A program made the translations under genes and the position numbers. The notes under the pieces are model-generated. The model did not search any database. It was given only the letters and a program-made list of their open reading frames with translations, and was not told the origin of the DNA. DNA of 19,145 bases. Origin: CAG-841 sp963614875 (lineage in GTDB: Bacteria; Bacillota; Clostridia; Oscillospirales; CAG-272). Shown here piece after piece: positions 6,290 to 14,160 of this stretch (the first letter of the stretch is position 1; each line of letters opens with the position of its first letter). The stretch is taken from assembly GCA_963614875.1 (NCBI GenBank), contig CAVEFC010000031.1:1-19145 (forward strand), written 5' to 3'.

Positions 6290-7699
6290 TTATTGCTTTT
6301 TATACGTCGTGCCTGCCGGAGTATCTACAAGCACTATTCCCTGCGCGAGAAGCTCCGCTCTTATGGCGTCAGCCTTTGCGTAATCCTTTGCTTTTTTGGC
6401 AGCCGCTCTTTCGGCTATCTTTTCAAGGATTGCGGGATCGCCCTCCTCTGCCGCAGGCTCTTCTTTTTTAACCGCCGCGTCTTTGAGTCCGAGCGAAAGC
6501 ACCGAATCTACTGCATCGATCGCCGCGCGTTTTTCCGCGCCCGTAGCGTCGGATTTGAGAATATCGTAAAGCGATGTGACGGCAAGCGAAGTGTTCAGAT
6601 CATTTGACATTGCCTCGTCAAAGCCGCGGAGAAGCTCTTTTACCTTTGCTTCGTTTATAGCTCCGGTGCGCTCGGTAGCCGCAACTCTTGCATAAAGCTT
6701 TGAATATGCCGCCGCCGCATTGTCAAGCGAAGCAAACGAGAAGGTCAGCGGCTTTCTGTAATGGCTCTGCAGGCAGAAATATCTGTACGCAAGCGGATCG
6801 TAGCCTTTTGATTTGAGAAGCGACACCGTAAGGAATTCGCCCTTGGATTTGCTCATCTTGCCGGTTTCGTCGTTCAGGTGCTGAACGTGGAACCAGTATC
6901 CGCACCATTTGTGACCGAGGTACGCCTCGCTCTGCGCGATTTCGTTTGTGTGATGCGGGAAAATATTATCAACGCCGCCGCAGTGAATATCAAGATATTC
7001 GCCGAGGTATTTCATACTTATGCAGCTGCACTCGATGTGCCAGCCGGGATATCCCACTCCCCACGGGCTGTCCCATTTCAGCTCCTGCTCGTCGAATTTT
7101 GACTTTGTAAACCAGAGCGCAAAGTCGCTTTTGTTCTTTTTGTTTTCGTCCTCGCCGACGTCATCCCTGACTCCGACCATAAGATTTTCGGTGTTGTCGG
7201 CATGACCTGCAAGCTCGCCGTAATCTTTCGATTTCGACGTATCGAAATATACGTTTCCGCCGGCAACGTAAGCGTAGCCTTTATCTATCAGCGCGCAAAT
7301 CACGCGGATAAAATCGTCGATACAGCCTGTCGCGGGCTGAACGATTTCCGGCTTTTTTATATTGAGCGCGTCGCAATCGGCAAAGAACGCGTCAGTATAG
7401 AACTTCGCAACCTGCATTACGGTCTTATGCTCGCGCTTTGCACCCTTCAGCATCTTGTCCTCGCCCGTATCGGCGTCGCTTGTAAGATGTCCGACATCGG
7501 TTATGTTCATGGCACGCTTTACGTCGTAGCCGGCAAAGCGCAGATATTTTTCAAGCACGTCCTCCATCATATACGAACGGAGATTGCCTATATGCGCATA
7601 ATGATAAACGGTAGGACCGCAGGTATACATTTTCACCTTTCCGCTTTCGTGCGGAACGAATTCTTCAACCGTTTTGGTCAGTGTATTGTAAAGCTTCAT
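6290..7699 (-). CDS. cysS: Cysteine--tRNA ligase
   Basis: A class I aminoacyl-tRNA synthetase that charges tRNA-Cys in the cytoplasm. Of its 469 residues, the Rossmann signatures are HIGN (36-39) and KMSKS (281-285). The zinc that selects cysteine should be held by C27, C224, H249 and E253; the last three keep the spacing of C209, H234 and E238 in the E. coli enzyme. About 15 extra residues lie between C27 and C224, in an acidic-lysine segment near 179-192 (RDDVGEDENKKNK). The C-terminal helical tRNA-binding part ends normally. The frame is open 35 codons further upstream, but that extension spans the promoter. The ATG at 7699 has GGAGG (7704-7708) just upstream, so it is chosen. A strong promoter precedes it and rimO follows on the same strand. 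Confidence 0.96.
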   Translation of the reverse strand: MKLYNTLTKTVEEFVPHESGKVKMYTCGPTVYHYAHIGNLRSYMMEDVLEKYLRFAGYDVKRAMNITDVGHLTSDADTGEDKMLKGAKREHKTVMQVAKFYTDAFFADCDALNIKKPEIVQPATGCIDDFIRVICALIDKGYAYVAGGNVYFDTSKSKDYGELAGHADNTENLMVGVRDDVGEDENKKNKSDFALWFTKSKFDEQELKWDSPWGVGYPGWHIECSCISMKYLGEYLDIHCGGVDNIFPHHTNEIAQSEAYLGHKWCGYWFHVQHLNDETGKMSKSKGEFLTVSLLKSKGYDPLAYRYFCLQSHYRKPLTFSFASLDNAAAAYSKLYARVAATERTGAINEAKVKELLRGFDEAMSNDLNTSLAVTSLYDILKSDATGAEKRAAIDAVDSVLSLGLKDAAVKKEEPAAEEGDPAILEKIAERAAAKKAKDYAKADAIRAELLAQGIVLVDTPAGTTYKKQ

Positions 7700-7735
7700 A
7701 TTGCCTCCATAAGATATATATAACTTTTCTATTGT

Positions 7736-7764
7736 ATTATAATACACTTTCTGCGATTTGTAAA
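7736..7764 (-). promoter_or_regulatory. Sigma-A promoter of cysS (and probably rimO-pgsA)
   Basis: On the minus strand TTTACA (7759-7764) and TATAAT (7736-7741) are separated by 17 bases. Transcription should start near 7729, about 30 bases before the chosen cysS ATG. No T-box leader fits in so short a space. Confidence 0.8.
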
Positions 7765-7786
7765 GATATGTTTTTTCACAATAACA

Positions 7787-7826
7787 TAAAAAACATCCGT
7801 GCAAAACGTTTTGCTTTGCACGGATG
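7787..7826 (-). terminator. Rho-independent terminator of the V-type ATPase operon
   Basis: A perfect 12-bp stem pairs 7794-7805 (CATCCGTGCAAA) with 7815-7826 around a 9-base loop. On the minus strand it is followed by a TTTTTT tract (7788-7793). It begins 20 bases after the subunit D stop and closes the nine-gene operon. Confidence 0.9.
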
Positions 7827-7846
7827 CGTCTGTTTTTTGAATTGTT

Positions 7847-8500
7847 TCAGCTCTTGCCTTCAAGCTGAGCTTTTATCATCATATCCTTGACCTTCATAAG
7901 CCTTGTAAGATTTCCGCGTTCGTTTTCGTCAAGCTTCATTGTTATGGATTTTATCGTTTCCTCTATCTGCGGAATCATAACGTGTTCGAGAGCGTTTACT
8001 CTTCTGCGCGTTTTTTCTATTTCCTCCGCCATAAGCTGAGAGCTTTTTTCAAGCTCGGCAAGCTTTATCATATCGGGAAGTATTTCCGAAAGCTCCATAA
8101 CAGCCGTATCTATCTCGCCCGAGGTGAACGCCAGACCGAAGTTGTACCCGTCCGACTGGTGTGCGCCTTTGAGGTCGTAGGTGAACACCGGAACGATAAC
8201 GCTCATAACGTTTTTTTCGGAAATGTCAAGCGACACCTCCTTTTTCGGAAGCATAAGAGCCTCGGTCATCACCTTGGGAGATGTCACCGCCGAAGCGAGA
8301 GCAAAGCTTTTGTTTGATTTTTCAAGCGCCGCCTCAACTTTTTCACGGACTTCCTTTGTTTCTCTTACAACGTCAAGAAATTGCTTCATCAGCTCGTCGC
8401 GCTTGTCTTTGAGCAGCTTGTGACCGCGTCTTGCCACGGCAAGACGGTTTTTCAGCTTTTTCAGCTCCATGCGCGTAGGATTTACGCGAATCTGCGCCAC
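7847..8500 (-). CDS. atpD: V-type ATP synthase subunit D (central stalk)
   Basis: The rotor axle that passes through the A3B3 head and transmits torque to the membrane ring. The 217 residues start with MAQIRVNPTRMELKKLKNRL, the family's opening, and form long N- and C-terminal helices (about 1-75 and 125-205) that make the coiled-coil shaft, with a short beta region between. The length is normal. It starts with GTG at 8500, preceded 8 bases upstream by GGGAGGG (8509-8515). An ATG at 8507 is out of frame and cannot be used. It follows subunit B by 21 bases and is the last gene before the terminator, matching the order A-B-D of other bacterial V-type operons. Confidence 0.94.
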   Translation of the reverse strand: MAQIRVNPTRMELKKLKNRLAVARRGHKLLKDKRDELMKQFLDVVRETKEVREKVEAALEKSNKSFALASAVTSPKVMTEALMLPKKEVSLDISEKNVMSVIVPVFTYDLKGAHQSDGYNFGLAFTSGEIDTAVMELSEILPDMIKLAELEKSSQLMAEEIEKTRRRVNALEHVMIPQIEETIKSITMKLDENERGNLTRLMKVKDMMIKAQLEGKS

Positions 8501-8521
8501 TTTTCATTCCCTCCCGACTGA

Positions 8522-9898
8522 TCAGTTTTCTTTGGGCCAGTATTTATCAAGTATTTCGGGCTTGATACGCTTCATTTCGGAGCGCGGCAGGAGCTTGAGA
8601 AGCTGCCAGCCGATATCAAGCGTCTGCTCGATTGTTCTGTTTTCGTAAAAGCTCTGATTTACATACAGCTTTTCAAATTCGTCCGCAAATTTTGCGTAAA
8701 GACGGTCGATAGGCGTGAGCGCCGCCTCGCCGAGCACCACCATAAGTTCCTTTGCTTCCTTTCCGCGCGCGTAGCTTGAGAAAAGCTGGTTCATAGTGCC
8801 TGCGTGGTCTTCTCTCGTTTTTCCCGTGCCTATTCCCTTGTCTTTAAGACGCGAAAGCGACGGAAGAACGTCAACCGGCGGAAGAATTCCTTTTCTGTAA
8901 AGGTCGCGCGAAAGAATTATCTGTCCCTCCGTGATATATCCCGTAAGGTCGGGAATGGGATGAGTTTTATCGTCTTCCGGCATTGTAAGGATAGGTATCA
9001 TCGTAATCGAACCTTCCCTGTCAAGCTTTCTGCCTGCACGCTCATACATCGTAGCAAGGTCGGTGTAAAGATATCCGGGATATCCGCGTCTGCCGGGAAC
9101 CTCTTTTCTCGCAGCGGATACCTCACGAAGCGCTTCCGCATAGTTTGTGATATCCGTAATAATTACAAGAACGTGCATGTTCTTTTCAAAAGCAAGATAT
9201 TCTGCAGCCGTAAGAGCCATACGCGGCGTAGATATACGCTCGATCGCGGCGTCGGATGCAAGGTTTATAAAAAGAACCGTGCGGTCGATGGCGCCTGTGC
9301 GCTTGAAATCGGAAATAAAGAAATCCGCTTCCTCAAACGTGATGCCGACAGCCGCAAACACAACGGCAAAGCCTGTGTCCGTTCCGCGAACTCTTGCCTG
9401 ACGCGCTATCTGCGCGGCAAGATTTGCGTGCGGCATACCAGAGCCCGAGAATATCGGAAGCTTCTGTCCGCGGACAAGAGTGTTGAGTCCGTCTATTGTC
9501 GAAATTCCCGTCTGAATGAATTCCGAAGGATAGTTTCTCGCCGCGGGATTTATCGGCGTGCCGTTTATATCAAGCATTTTTTCGGGAATTATTTCGGGGC
9601 CGCCGTCGATAACCTCTCCCATTCCGGAGAAAACTCTTCCCAGCATATCGGGAGAAACGCCGAGCTCCACCCCGTGACCGAGAAAACGCACCTTGCTCTG
9701 TGCAAGGTTGAGTCCCGCCGAGCTTTCAAAAAGCTGAACGAGAACGTTGTCGCCGTTTACTTCAAGCACGCGGCAACGACGCACCGAACCGTCCGGAAGC
9801 TCGATTTCGCCGAGCTCGTCATATTTGACGCCCTCTACCTTTCGGACAAGCATAAGAGGTCCGGCGACTTCTTCTATCGTCTTATATTCTCTTATCAT
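8522..9898 (-). CDS. atpB: V-type ATP synthase subunit B (non-catalytic head subunit)
   Basis: The regulatory head subunit that alternates with A in the A3B3 hexamer. The 458 residues keep the family core: GISTIDGLNTLVRGQKLPIF (131-150), then SGSGMPHANLAAQIARQA, where the degenerate loop SGSGMPHN-like sequence replaces the catalytic P-loop. R350, in LPSLSRL, lies at the same number as the arginine finger of the E. hirae B subunit, so catalytic cooperation with A is intact. The ATG at 9898 overlaps the TAA of subunit A by one base (TAATG), so translation is probably coupled and the two are made in equal amounts. The next gene is D. Confidence 0.97.
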   Translation of the reverse strand: MIREYKTIEEVAGPLMLVRKVEGVKYDELGEIELPDGSVRRCRVLEVNGDNVLVQLFESSAGLNLAQSKVRFLGHGVELGVSPDMLGRVFSGMGEVIDGGPEIIPEKMLDINGTPINPAARNYPSEFIQTGISTIDGLNTLVRGQKLPIFSGSGMPHANLAAQIARQARVRGTDTGFAVVFAAVGITFEEADFFISDFKRTGAIDRTVLFINLASDAAIERISTPRMALTAAEYLAFEKNMHVLVIITDITNYAEALREVSAARKEVPGRRGYPGYLYTDLATMYERAGRKLDREGSITMIPILTMPEDDKTHPIPDLTGYITEGQIILSRDLYRKGILPPVDVLPSLSRLKDKGIGTGKTREDHAGTMNQLFSSYARGKEAKELMVVLGEAALTPIDRLYAKFADEFEKLYVNQSFYENRTIEQTLDIGWQLLKLLPRSEMKRIKPEILDKYWPKEN

Positions 9899-11667
9899 TA
9901 TCTGTCCTCCTTATCGGTGAGAGCGGCAAGCTCTGCCGAAATCTCACGGTCTATATCTTCAAATTCGCTTACATATTTTTCGGGAGCGACGCTCTTTGCG
10001 CGTCCGATTCTTTCCCTTACGGGAAGCTCCGCTATTTTTTCTATATCGGCGCCGCGTTTGAGCGCGTCGCCCGATTTTTTGTAGAATGAAAGTATAAGCT
10101 TTATAAGTCTGTACTGCTTGTCAAGCGAGGTATACGAGTCGCCGTCCTCGAAGGCGTTCTGTTGGAGGAAATCCTCACGGACGGAGCGCGCGGCTTCAAG
10201 GGTAAGTCTTTCGCTCGGAGAAAGCGCGTCCACACCCACAAGCTTTACTATTTCTTCAAGCTCGTTTTCAACCGAAAGAATTCTCATAGCCTCGCCCGTC
10301 ACGGCGTTCCAGTCGCGCGCGACGTTTGCATTGAACCATTCTTCAAGCTTGTCCTTGTAAAGCGAATACGAGGTCAGCCAGTTTATCGCCGGAAAATGAC
10401 GGCGGTAAGCAAGGGACGAATCAAGCCCCCAGAAAACCTTTACGATACGGAGCGTCGCCTGCGAAACGGGCTCTGAAATATCGCCGCCCTGCGGAGATAC
10501 CGCGCCTATCGCGGAAAGCGTTCCCTCTCTGCCGTCGGAGCCGAGGCATATCACCTTTCCCGCTCTTTCGTAGAACTGCGCAAGACGCGAGGTAAGATAT
10601 GCCGGATAGCCTTCCTCGCCGGGCATTTCTTCAAGACGTCCGGACATTTCGCGCAGAGCCTCTGCCCAGCGTGATGACGAATCTGCAATTACGGCAACGG
10701 AATAGCCCATATCGCGAAAATATTCGGCTATGGTTATTCCCGTGTATATCGAAGCTTCTCTTGCGGCAACGGGCATATCCGAGGTGTTCGCTATAAGCAC
10801 CGTGCGCTTCATAAGAGAATAGCCGCTGCGCGGATCCTTCAGCTCCGGAAATTCGCGCAGAACGTCAGTCATTTCGTTTCCGCGCTCGCCGCAGCCGATA
10901 TACACAACTATATCGACGTTGCTCCATTTCGCAAGCTGATGCTGAACCACCGTTTTTCCCGAACCGAAAGGACCGGGAACGCACGCCGTTCCGCCCTTTG
11001 CTATCGGGAACATCGCGTCAATAACTCTCTGTCCCGTTACCATAGGCTCTGAGGGCGCAAGCTTTGACGCATACGGTCTTGCCTTTCTTACGGGCCACTT
11101 CTGCATAAGGGTTATATCAAAAGTCTTGCCCGAATCGCTTTTTATTGCACCTATCTTATCCGTAACGGTAAAATCGCCCGCGGATATGCTTTCAATCGTG
11201 CCGTCCTTGCCGAAAGGCACAAGTATTTTGTGAAGCACAAGCTCGGTTTCGTTTACCGTGCCGAGAACATCTCCGGCTTTTACCCTGTCGCCTGCTTTGA
11301 CGGCGGGCGTAAAGCTCCACTTTATATCTCTCGAAAGCGGTTTTTCATCTATTCCGCGTATTATGTTTGAACCGTATTTTTCATACATAACTTCAAGCGG
11401 ACGCTGAATACCGTCGTAAATATTTGTCATAAGTCCGGGGCCGAGCTCGACGGAAAGCGGCTCTCCAGTGGATACAACCGTATCTCCGCAGCCGAGTCCC
11501 GCCGTTTCCTCATAAACCTGTATTGACGCGCGATCGCCGCGCATCTCAATTATTTCCCCGATAAGACGGTTTTTTCCGACGCGCACCACGTCGAACATAT
11601 TGGCTTCTCTCATTCCCTCCGCAACAACAAGAGGTCCGGAAACCTTGATAATTCTGCCTTCGGTCAT
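9898..11667 (-). CDS. atpA: V-type ATP synthase subunit A (catalytic head subunit)
   Basis: The catalytic ATPase subunit. The 589 residues show the N-terminal beta-barrel, the A-specific non-homologous insert (about 115-190, KAGDRVKAGDVLG) and the nucleotide domain with P-loop GPFGSGKT (232-239; K238, T239) and catalytic E261 in CGERGNE with R262. These numbers are the same as in E. hirae NtpA. SSRWAEALREMSGRLEEMPGEEGYPAYL lies at about 331-358. No truncation or missing catalytic residue is seen. The ATG at 11667 has only a loose purine-rich box (GGAAAGG) upstream, 34 bases after subunit F, so initiation may depend partly on coupling. The first amino acids, TEGRIIKVSGPLVVAEGM, are typical of the family. 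B follows with a one-base overlap. Confidence 0.97.
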   Translation of the reverse strand: MTEGRIIKVSGPLVVAEGMREANMFDVVRVGKNRLIGEIIEMRGDRASIQVYEETAGLGCGDTVVSTGEPLSVELGPGLMTNIYDGIQRPLEVMYEKYGSNIIRGIDEKPLSRDIKWSFTPAVKAGDRVKAGDVLGTVNETELVLHKILVPFGKDGTIESISAGDFTVTDKIGAIKSDSGKTFDITLMQKWPVRKARPYASKLAPSEPMVTGQRVIDAMFPIAKGGTACVPGPFGSGKTVVQHQLAKWSNVDIVVYIGCGERGNEMTDVLREFPELKDPRSGYSLMKRTVLIANTSDMPVAAREASIYTGITIAEYFRDMGYSVAVIADSSSRWAEALREMSGRLEEMPGEEGYPAYLTSRLAQFYERAGKVICLGSDGREGTLSAIGAVSPQGGDISEPVSQATLRIVKVFWGLDSSLAYRRHFPAINWLTSYSLYKDKLEEWFNANVARDWNAVTGEAMRILSVENELEEIVKLVGVDALSPSERLTLEAARSVREDFLQQNAFEDGDSYTSLDKQYRLIKLILSFYKKSGDALKRGADIEKIAELPVRERIGRAKSVAPEKYVSEFEDIDREISAELAALTDKEDR

Positions 11668-11701
11668 TTTCTAAACCTTTCCGCGCAAAGCGCCGATAAA
11701 A

Positions 11702-12022
11702 TCAGTTGTTTTTGAAAAGTATATCTGCGCCGACGGCGCGTTCAACGCTTTTCTTTATATTTGTCATTCCTATGCCCTTTGAACCGTTTTTGGACGGTAT
11801 CATAACCACGGAAGGAAGCGTTTTGTCTTTATAAAGCTGTATGTCATCCCATATAAGCTCCGCAAGCTCCTCCGTTATGAAGATGACGGCGCAGTTTTCC
11901 GCTTCAAGCGCTCTGAGCGCTTTTGCGGCATCCTCCGCTCCGTCCGCGATTCTTACGGTAAAGCCGACCGCCATAAATCCAAGCGAGCTTTCCCTGTCGC
12001 CTATAACGCCGATCTTATACAT
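11702..12022 (-). CDS. atpF: V-type ATP synthase subunit F (central stalk)
   Basis: A small Rossmann-like subunit that binds subunit D in the rotor axle. The 106 residues begin with MYKIGVIGDRESSLGFMAVG, which matches the family's N-terminal GD-x-D/E-x-x-x-GF pattern, and include VIFITEELAELI in the middle. The length is normal. Its ATG overlaps the 3' end of subunit C by 8 bases, so translation is coupled. Subunit A follows after 34 bases. In Enterococcus the equivalent gene is called ntpG, because naming differs between species. Confidence 0.92.
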   Translation of the reverse strand: MYKIGVIGDRESSLGFMAVGFTVRIADGAEDAAKALRALEAENCAVIFITEELAELIWDDIQLYKDKTLPSVVMIPSKNGSKGIGMTNIKKSVERAVGADILFKNN

Positions 12023-12992
12023 AGCTTTCGCGTATCCTTTCGATTATCTTCTCCGCCGACTGCCCTGCGGCTCGTCCGGCGATTATTATGCGTATGTTTT
12101 TGATTTCGTTTTCCGTCGCGCACAGATACCATAGCAGCGAAGCCAAGCCGAAAACGCTGTGCTTGTATTTTTCACAGCTCTCGGCAAAGGCGGCGTCCAT
12201 AATACGCTCCGTTTCCGAAAAGGACGGAAAAGCGTCCGTCGGAAGCTTTTTCCCGAGCGGAGTTTTCAGCGCGAGCGTCAGAAGCGCGTCCTCTCCTTCG
12301 GACACGGCTTTGGCAAGCGCCGATTTTTCCACGGTGCCGCCGTCAGATGCGGCGGATTCGAAAAAGGCTCTGTCCTTTCCCATTCTTATAATTCTCAGCG
12401 CCGTAAGAATATTCATCATATCAATGCGGTTTCTGACGTAATCCGCTATGACCTCGTCCTTACATTCACGGGCAAGCGAAAGCATATCCTCACAGCAGGC
12501 TCGGTCAAGACAAAGATCTATAAGCTGAGGATCGGCGGTTTCGGAATATTCCTTCAACGCTTCCTCCGCCGCCTTTGCCATATGCTCCGGAAATACGGAA
12601 AAATCACGATCGCGCACGGCTTTTTCGACCTGCTTTTCGCTTATGCTTCCGCACGGAGAATAGAGCGCCGAAAAATCGAATCCGGAAATGAATTCGCATT
12701 TTATCGCGGCTTTGAGGCTGTTGCAGTCATACGGATATCTCATTGCGAAAAACAGCTTCGGTTCGGGCGCTATATCTGATATAAACGCAAAAGCGCCTTC
12801 AAGCTTTTTTTCAAGCGACGGGAAAACGCCGTCCGAAACGTCATAGCCGAATTCTCCGAGCATTCTCGAAAACGCTTCCTCGCCGGGCGCCGCTGCAAGA
12901 CGGATATATTTGTCGCGTCCCATAAGCGCACCGTCCACCGCGTGAACCCGCGCCGCCGCGTAAACATATTCGGTTTCACGGATCTTTTTCAT
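12015..12992 (-). CDS. atpC: V-type ATP synthase subunit C (axle-to-ring socket, d-type)
   Basis: The funnel-shaped subunit that joins the D/F axle to the proteolipid ring. It has 325 residues, all predicted helical, with family-type stretches AMRYPYDCNSLKAAIKC (about 83-99) and NRIDMMNILTALRIIRMGKD near the middle. Conservation in this family is low, so the call rests on length, helical character, these motifs and position. GGAGG (13004-13008) precedes the ATG at 12992 by about 11 bases. It follows E by 25 bases and overlaps F by 8. Nothing is visibly missing. Confidence 0.9.
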   Translation of the reverse strand: MKKIRETEYVYAAARVHAVDGALMGRDKYIRLAAAPGEEAFSRMLGEFGYDVSDGVFPSLEKKLEGAFAFISDIAPEPKLFFAMRYPYDCNSLKAAIKCEFISGFDFSALYSPCGSISEKQVEKAVRDRDFSVFPEHMAKAAEEALKEYSETADPQLIDLCLDRACCEDMLSLARECKDEVIADYVRNRIDMMNILTALRIIRMGKDRAFFESAASDGGTVEKSALAKAVSEGEDALLTLALKTPLGKKLPTDAFPSFSETERIMDAAFAESCEKYKHSVFGLASLLWYLCATENEIKNIRIIIAGRAAGQSAEKIIERIRESYV

Positions 12993-13017
12993 AAATGCCG
13001 TGCCTCCATAGATTATT

Positions 13018-13602
13018 TTATCCGAAAAGAGCCGCCGTCACTGCGGGCAGAAGCGCTTCTCTTTTCTGTGCTATCAGTTTTTCGGGCGTGCAGTTTATCT
13101 CGATGCGGCTCGTTCTGAGTATGAAGCCTGCGTCGATACTGTCCGTTTCCGTTATTTCGGAAATTTCCGCGCCCGAGCTTTTTACAAGCTCTTCGCCGCT
13201 TACGGAGGCGTTTTTTGCCACCGTAAGACAGAGTTTTTCGCCCTTTACGGCGTCGTCAGACGCTGCGTCCGAAAGGAGCTTTGCCATAATCTGCGTGTAT
13301 TTTTTCTTATCCATCGAAGAAAAGCTCTTCGCCGCACGACAAAGCACGGAATCTATAAGCGCTCTCTTCTGCGAAAGAAGCTCGTCGCGGCAAGCCGTTC
13401 CGGCGCGATTTTCCGCGCGCAGACGTATTGCGTTTTTCTCTGCCGCGGCTTTTTCCTTTGCGCGATTGTCAAGCTCGGCGCAGGCTGCGGCGCACGCTTC
13501 CTCGGTTTCTTTTATTTTATCGTCATATTCGGCGCGAAGCACATTTTCCGATGCGAGCGCCTCTGCGTCGATACGGGCGATTATCTCGTCTATACCGTTC
13601 AT
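13018..13602 (-). CDS. atpE: V-type ATP synthase subunit E (peripheral stalk)
   Basis: The 194-residue stator subunit. The first 85 residues are a charged helix (IDEIIARIDAEALASENVL ... AEKNAIRLRAENRA) that forms a right-handed coiled coil with subunit G/H. The rest forms the globular head-binding domain and ends in family-type DAGFILRTSRIEINCTPEKL. The primary sequence is poorly conserved in this family, so coiled-coil shape, C-terminal motif and operon position carry the call. The ATG at 13602 starts 3 bases after the K stop. A short AAGG box (13614-13617), inside K, is 11 bases upstream. Several extra cysteines in the N-terminal half are unremarkable. Confidence 0.88.
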   Translation of the reverse strand: MNGIDEIIARIDAEALASENVLRAEYDDKIKETEEACAAACAELDNRAKEKAAAEKNAIRLRAENRAGTACRDELLSQKRALIDSVLCRAAKSFSSMDKKKYTQIMAKLLSDAASDDAVKGEKLCLTVAKNASVSGEELVKSSGAEISEITETDSIDAGFILRTSRIEINCTPEKLIAQKREALLPAVTAALFG

Positions 13603-13605
13603 ATA

Positions 13606-14115
13606 TCAGCCGACCTTGTAAAGAAGTATGGGAAGCGCGGATATAAGAAGCGAAAGAATTGCGTACATTTCGACAAGCACCGCACTCGTGATGCACTTAC
13701 CCGATTCTTCGGGGCGCTTTGCGACAACCGATACGCCGGATACCGCAACTCTTGCCTGCTTTATAGCGGAAAAATAACCCACTATCGCAACGGGAAGCGC
13801 CATTGCTCCTATGAGAACGCCGTCCATAACGGAAAGCTCCACGGGAGTTGAAAGAATACCTGTTTTGAGAACGATAAGGAATGCTACGGCAAATCCGTAA
13901 ATGCCCTGCGTTCCGGGAAGAACCTGCAAAAGAAGCGTTCTTCCGAATTTTGAAGGATCTTCGGCAAGAACTCCGGCGCTGGCCTCGGCAACCATTCCTA
14001 CGCCCTTTGCGGAACCCATACCGCTGAATATTACAGCGAGAGCCGCTCCGATAAGCGCAAAGTTTCTTCCGTTGAGCATGGATGCAAGAAAGCTTGCAAA
14101 TGTTGTGATTTCCAT
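13606..14115 (-). CDS. atpK: V-type ATP synthase subunit K (proteolipid ring), with Na+-binding signature
   Basis: The membrane ring subunit, a duplicated four-helix proteolipid of 169 residues. Its rotor carries the transported ion. The five Na+ ligands found in the E. hirae NtpK crystal structure (L61, T64, Q65, Q110, E139) all have counterparts: L66, T69 and Q70 in LPGTQG, Q120 in SAIKQARV and E149 in LVEMYAIL. Offsets are +5 for the first three and +10 for the last two because the loop between halves is 5 residues longer. This supports Na+ rather than H+ transport, which is inference. The chosen ATG (14115) has AAAGGG (14127-14132) 11 bases upstream. A TTG nine codons' length earlier (14139) has no good box and would only add a polar eight-residue tail. 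Confidence 0.95.
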   Translation of the reverse strand: MEITTFASFLASMLNGRNFALIGAALAVIFSGMGSAKGVGMVAEASAGVLAEDPSKFGRTLLLQVLPGTQGIYGFAVAFLIVLKTGILSTPVELSVMDGVLIGAMALPVAIVGYFSAIKQARVAVSGVSVVAKRPEESGKCITSAVLVEMYAILSLLISALPILLYKVG

Positions 14116-14160
14116 ATTTTTATAAACCCTTTCCGGCAAATGCCTAAAAATTTACTTTGT

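Noticed and set aside
7700..7804. 35-codon N-terminal extension of cysS
   Set aside because: It covers the -10/-35 boxes at 7736-7764 and the expected transcription start; family members begin at the MKLYNTL start, which has a GGAGG box.
7710..7846. T-box riboswitch before cysS
   Set aside because: Only about 30 bases separate the promoter from the start codon; the hairpin further upstream is the terminator of the V-ATPase operon.
8505..8507. ATG just upstream of subunit D
   Set aside because: It is out of frame with subunit D; the GTG at 8500 is in frame and well spaced from GGGAGGG.
8804..10084. Long plus-strand open frame (426 codons) opposite V-ATPase A and B
   Set aside because: It is fully antisense to two conserved genes with all catalytic residues; the Arg/Lys/Ser-rich product is a shadow.
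14116..14139. TTG start that would add eight residues to subunit K
   Set aside because: No good ribosome binding site; the later ATG has AAAGGG and gives the normal proteolipid N-terminus.
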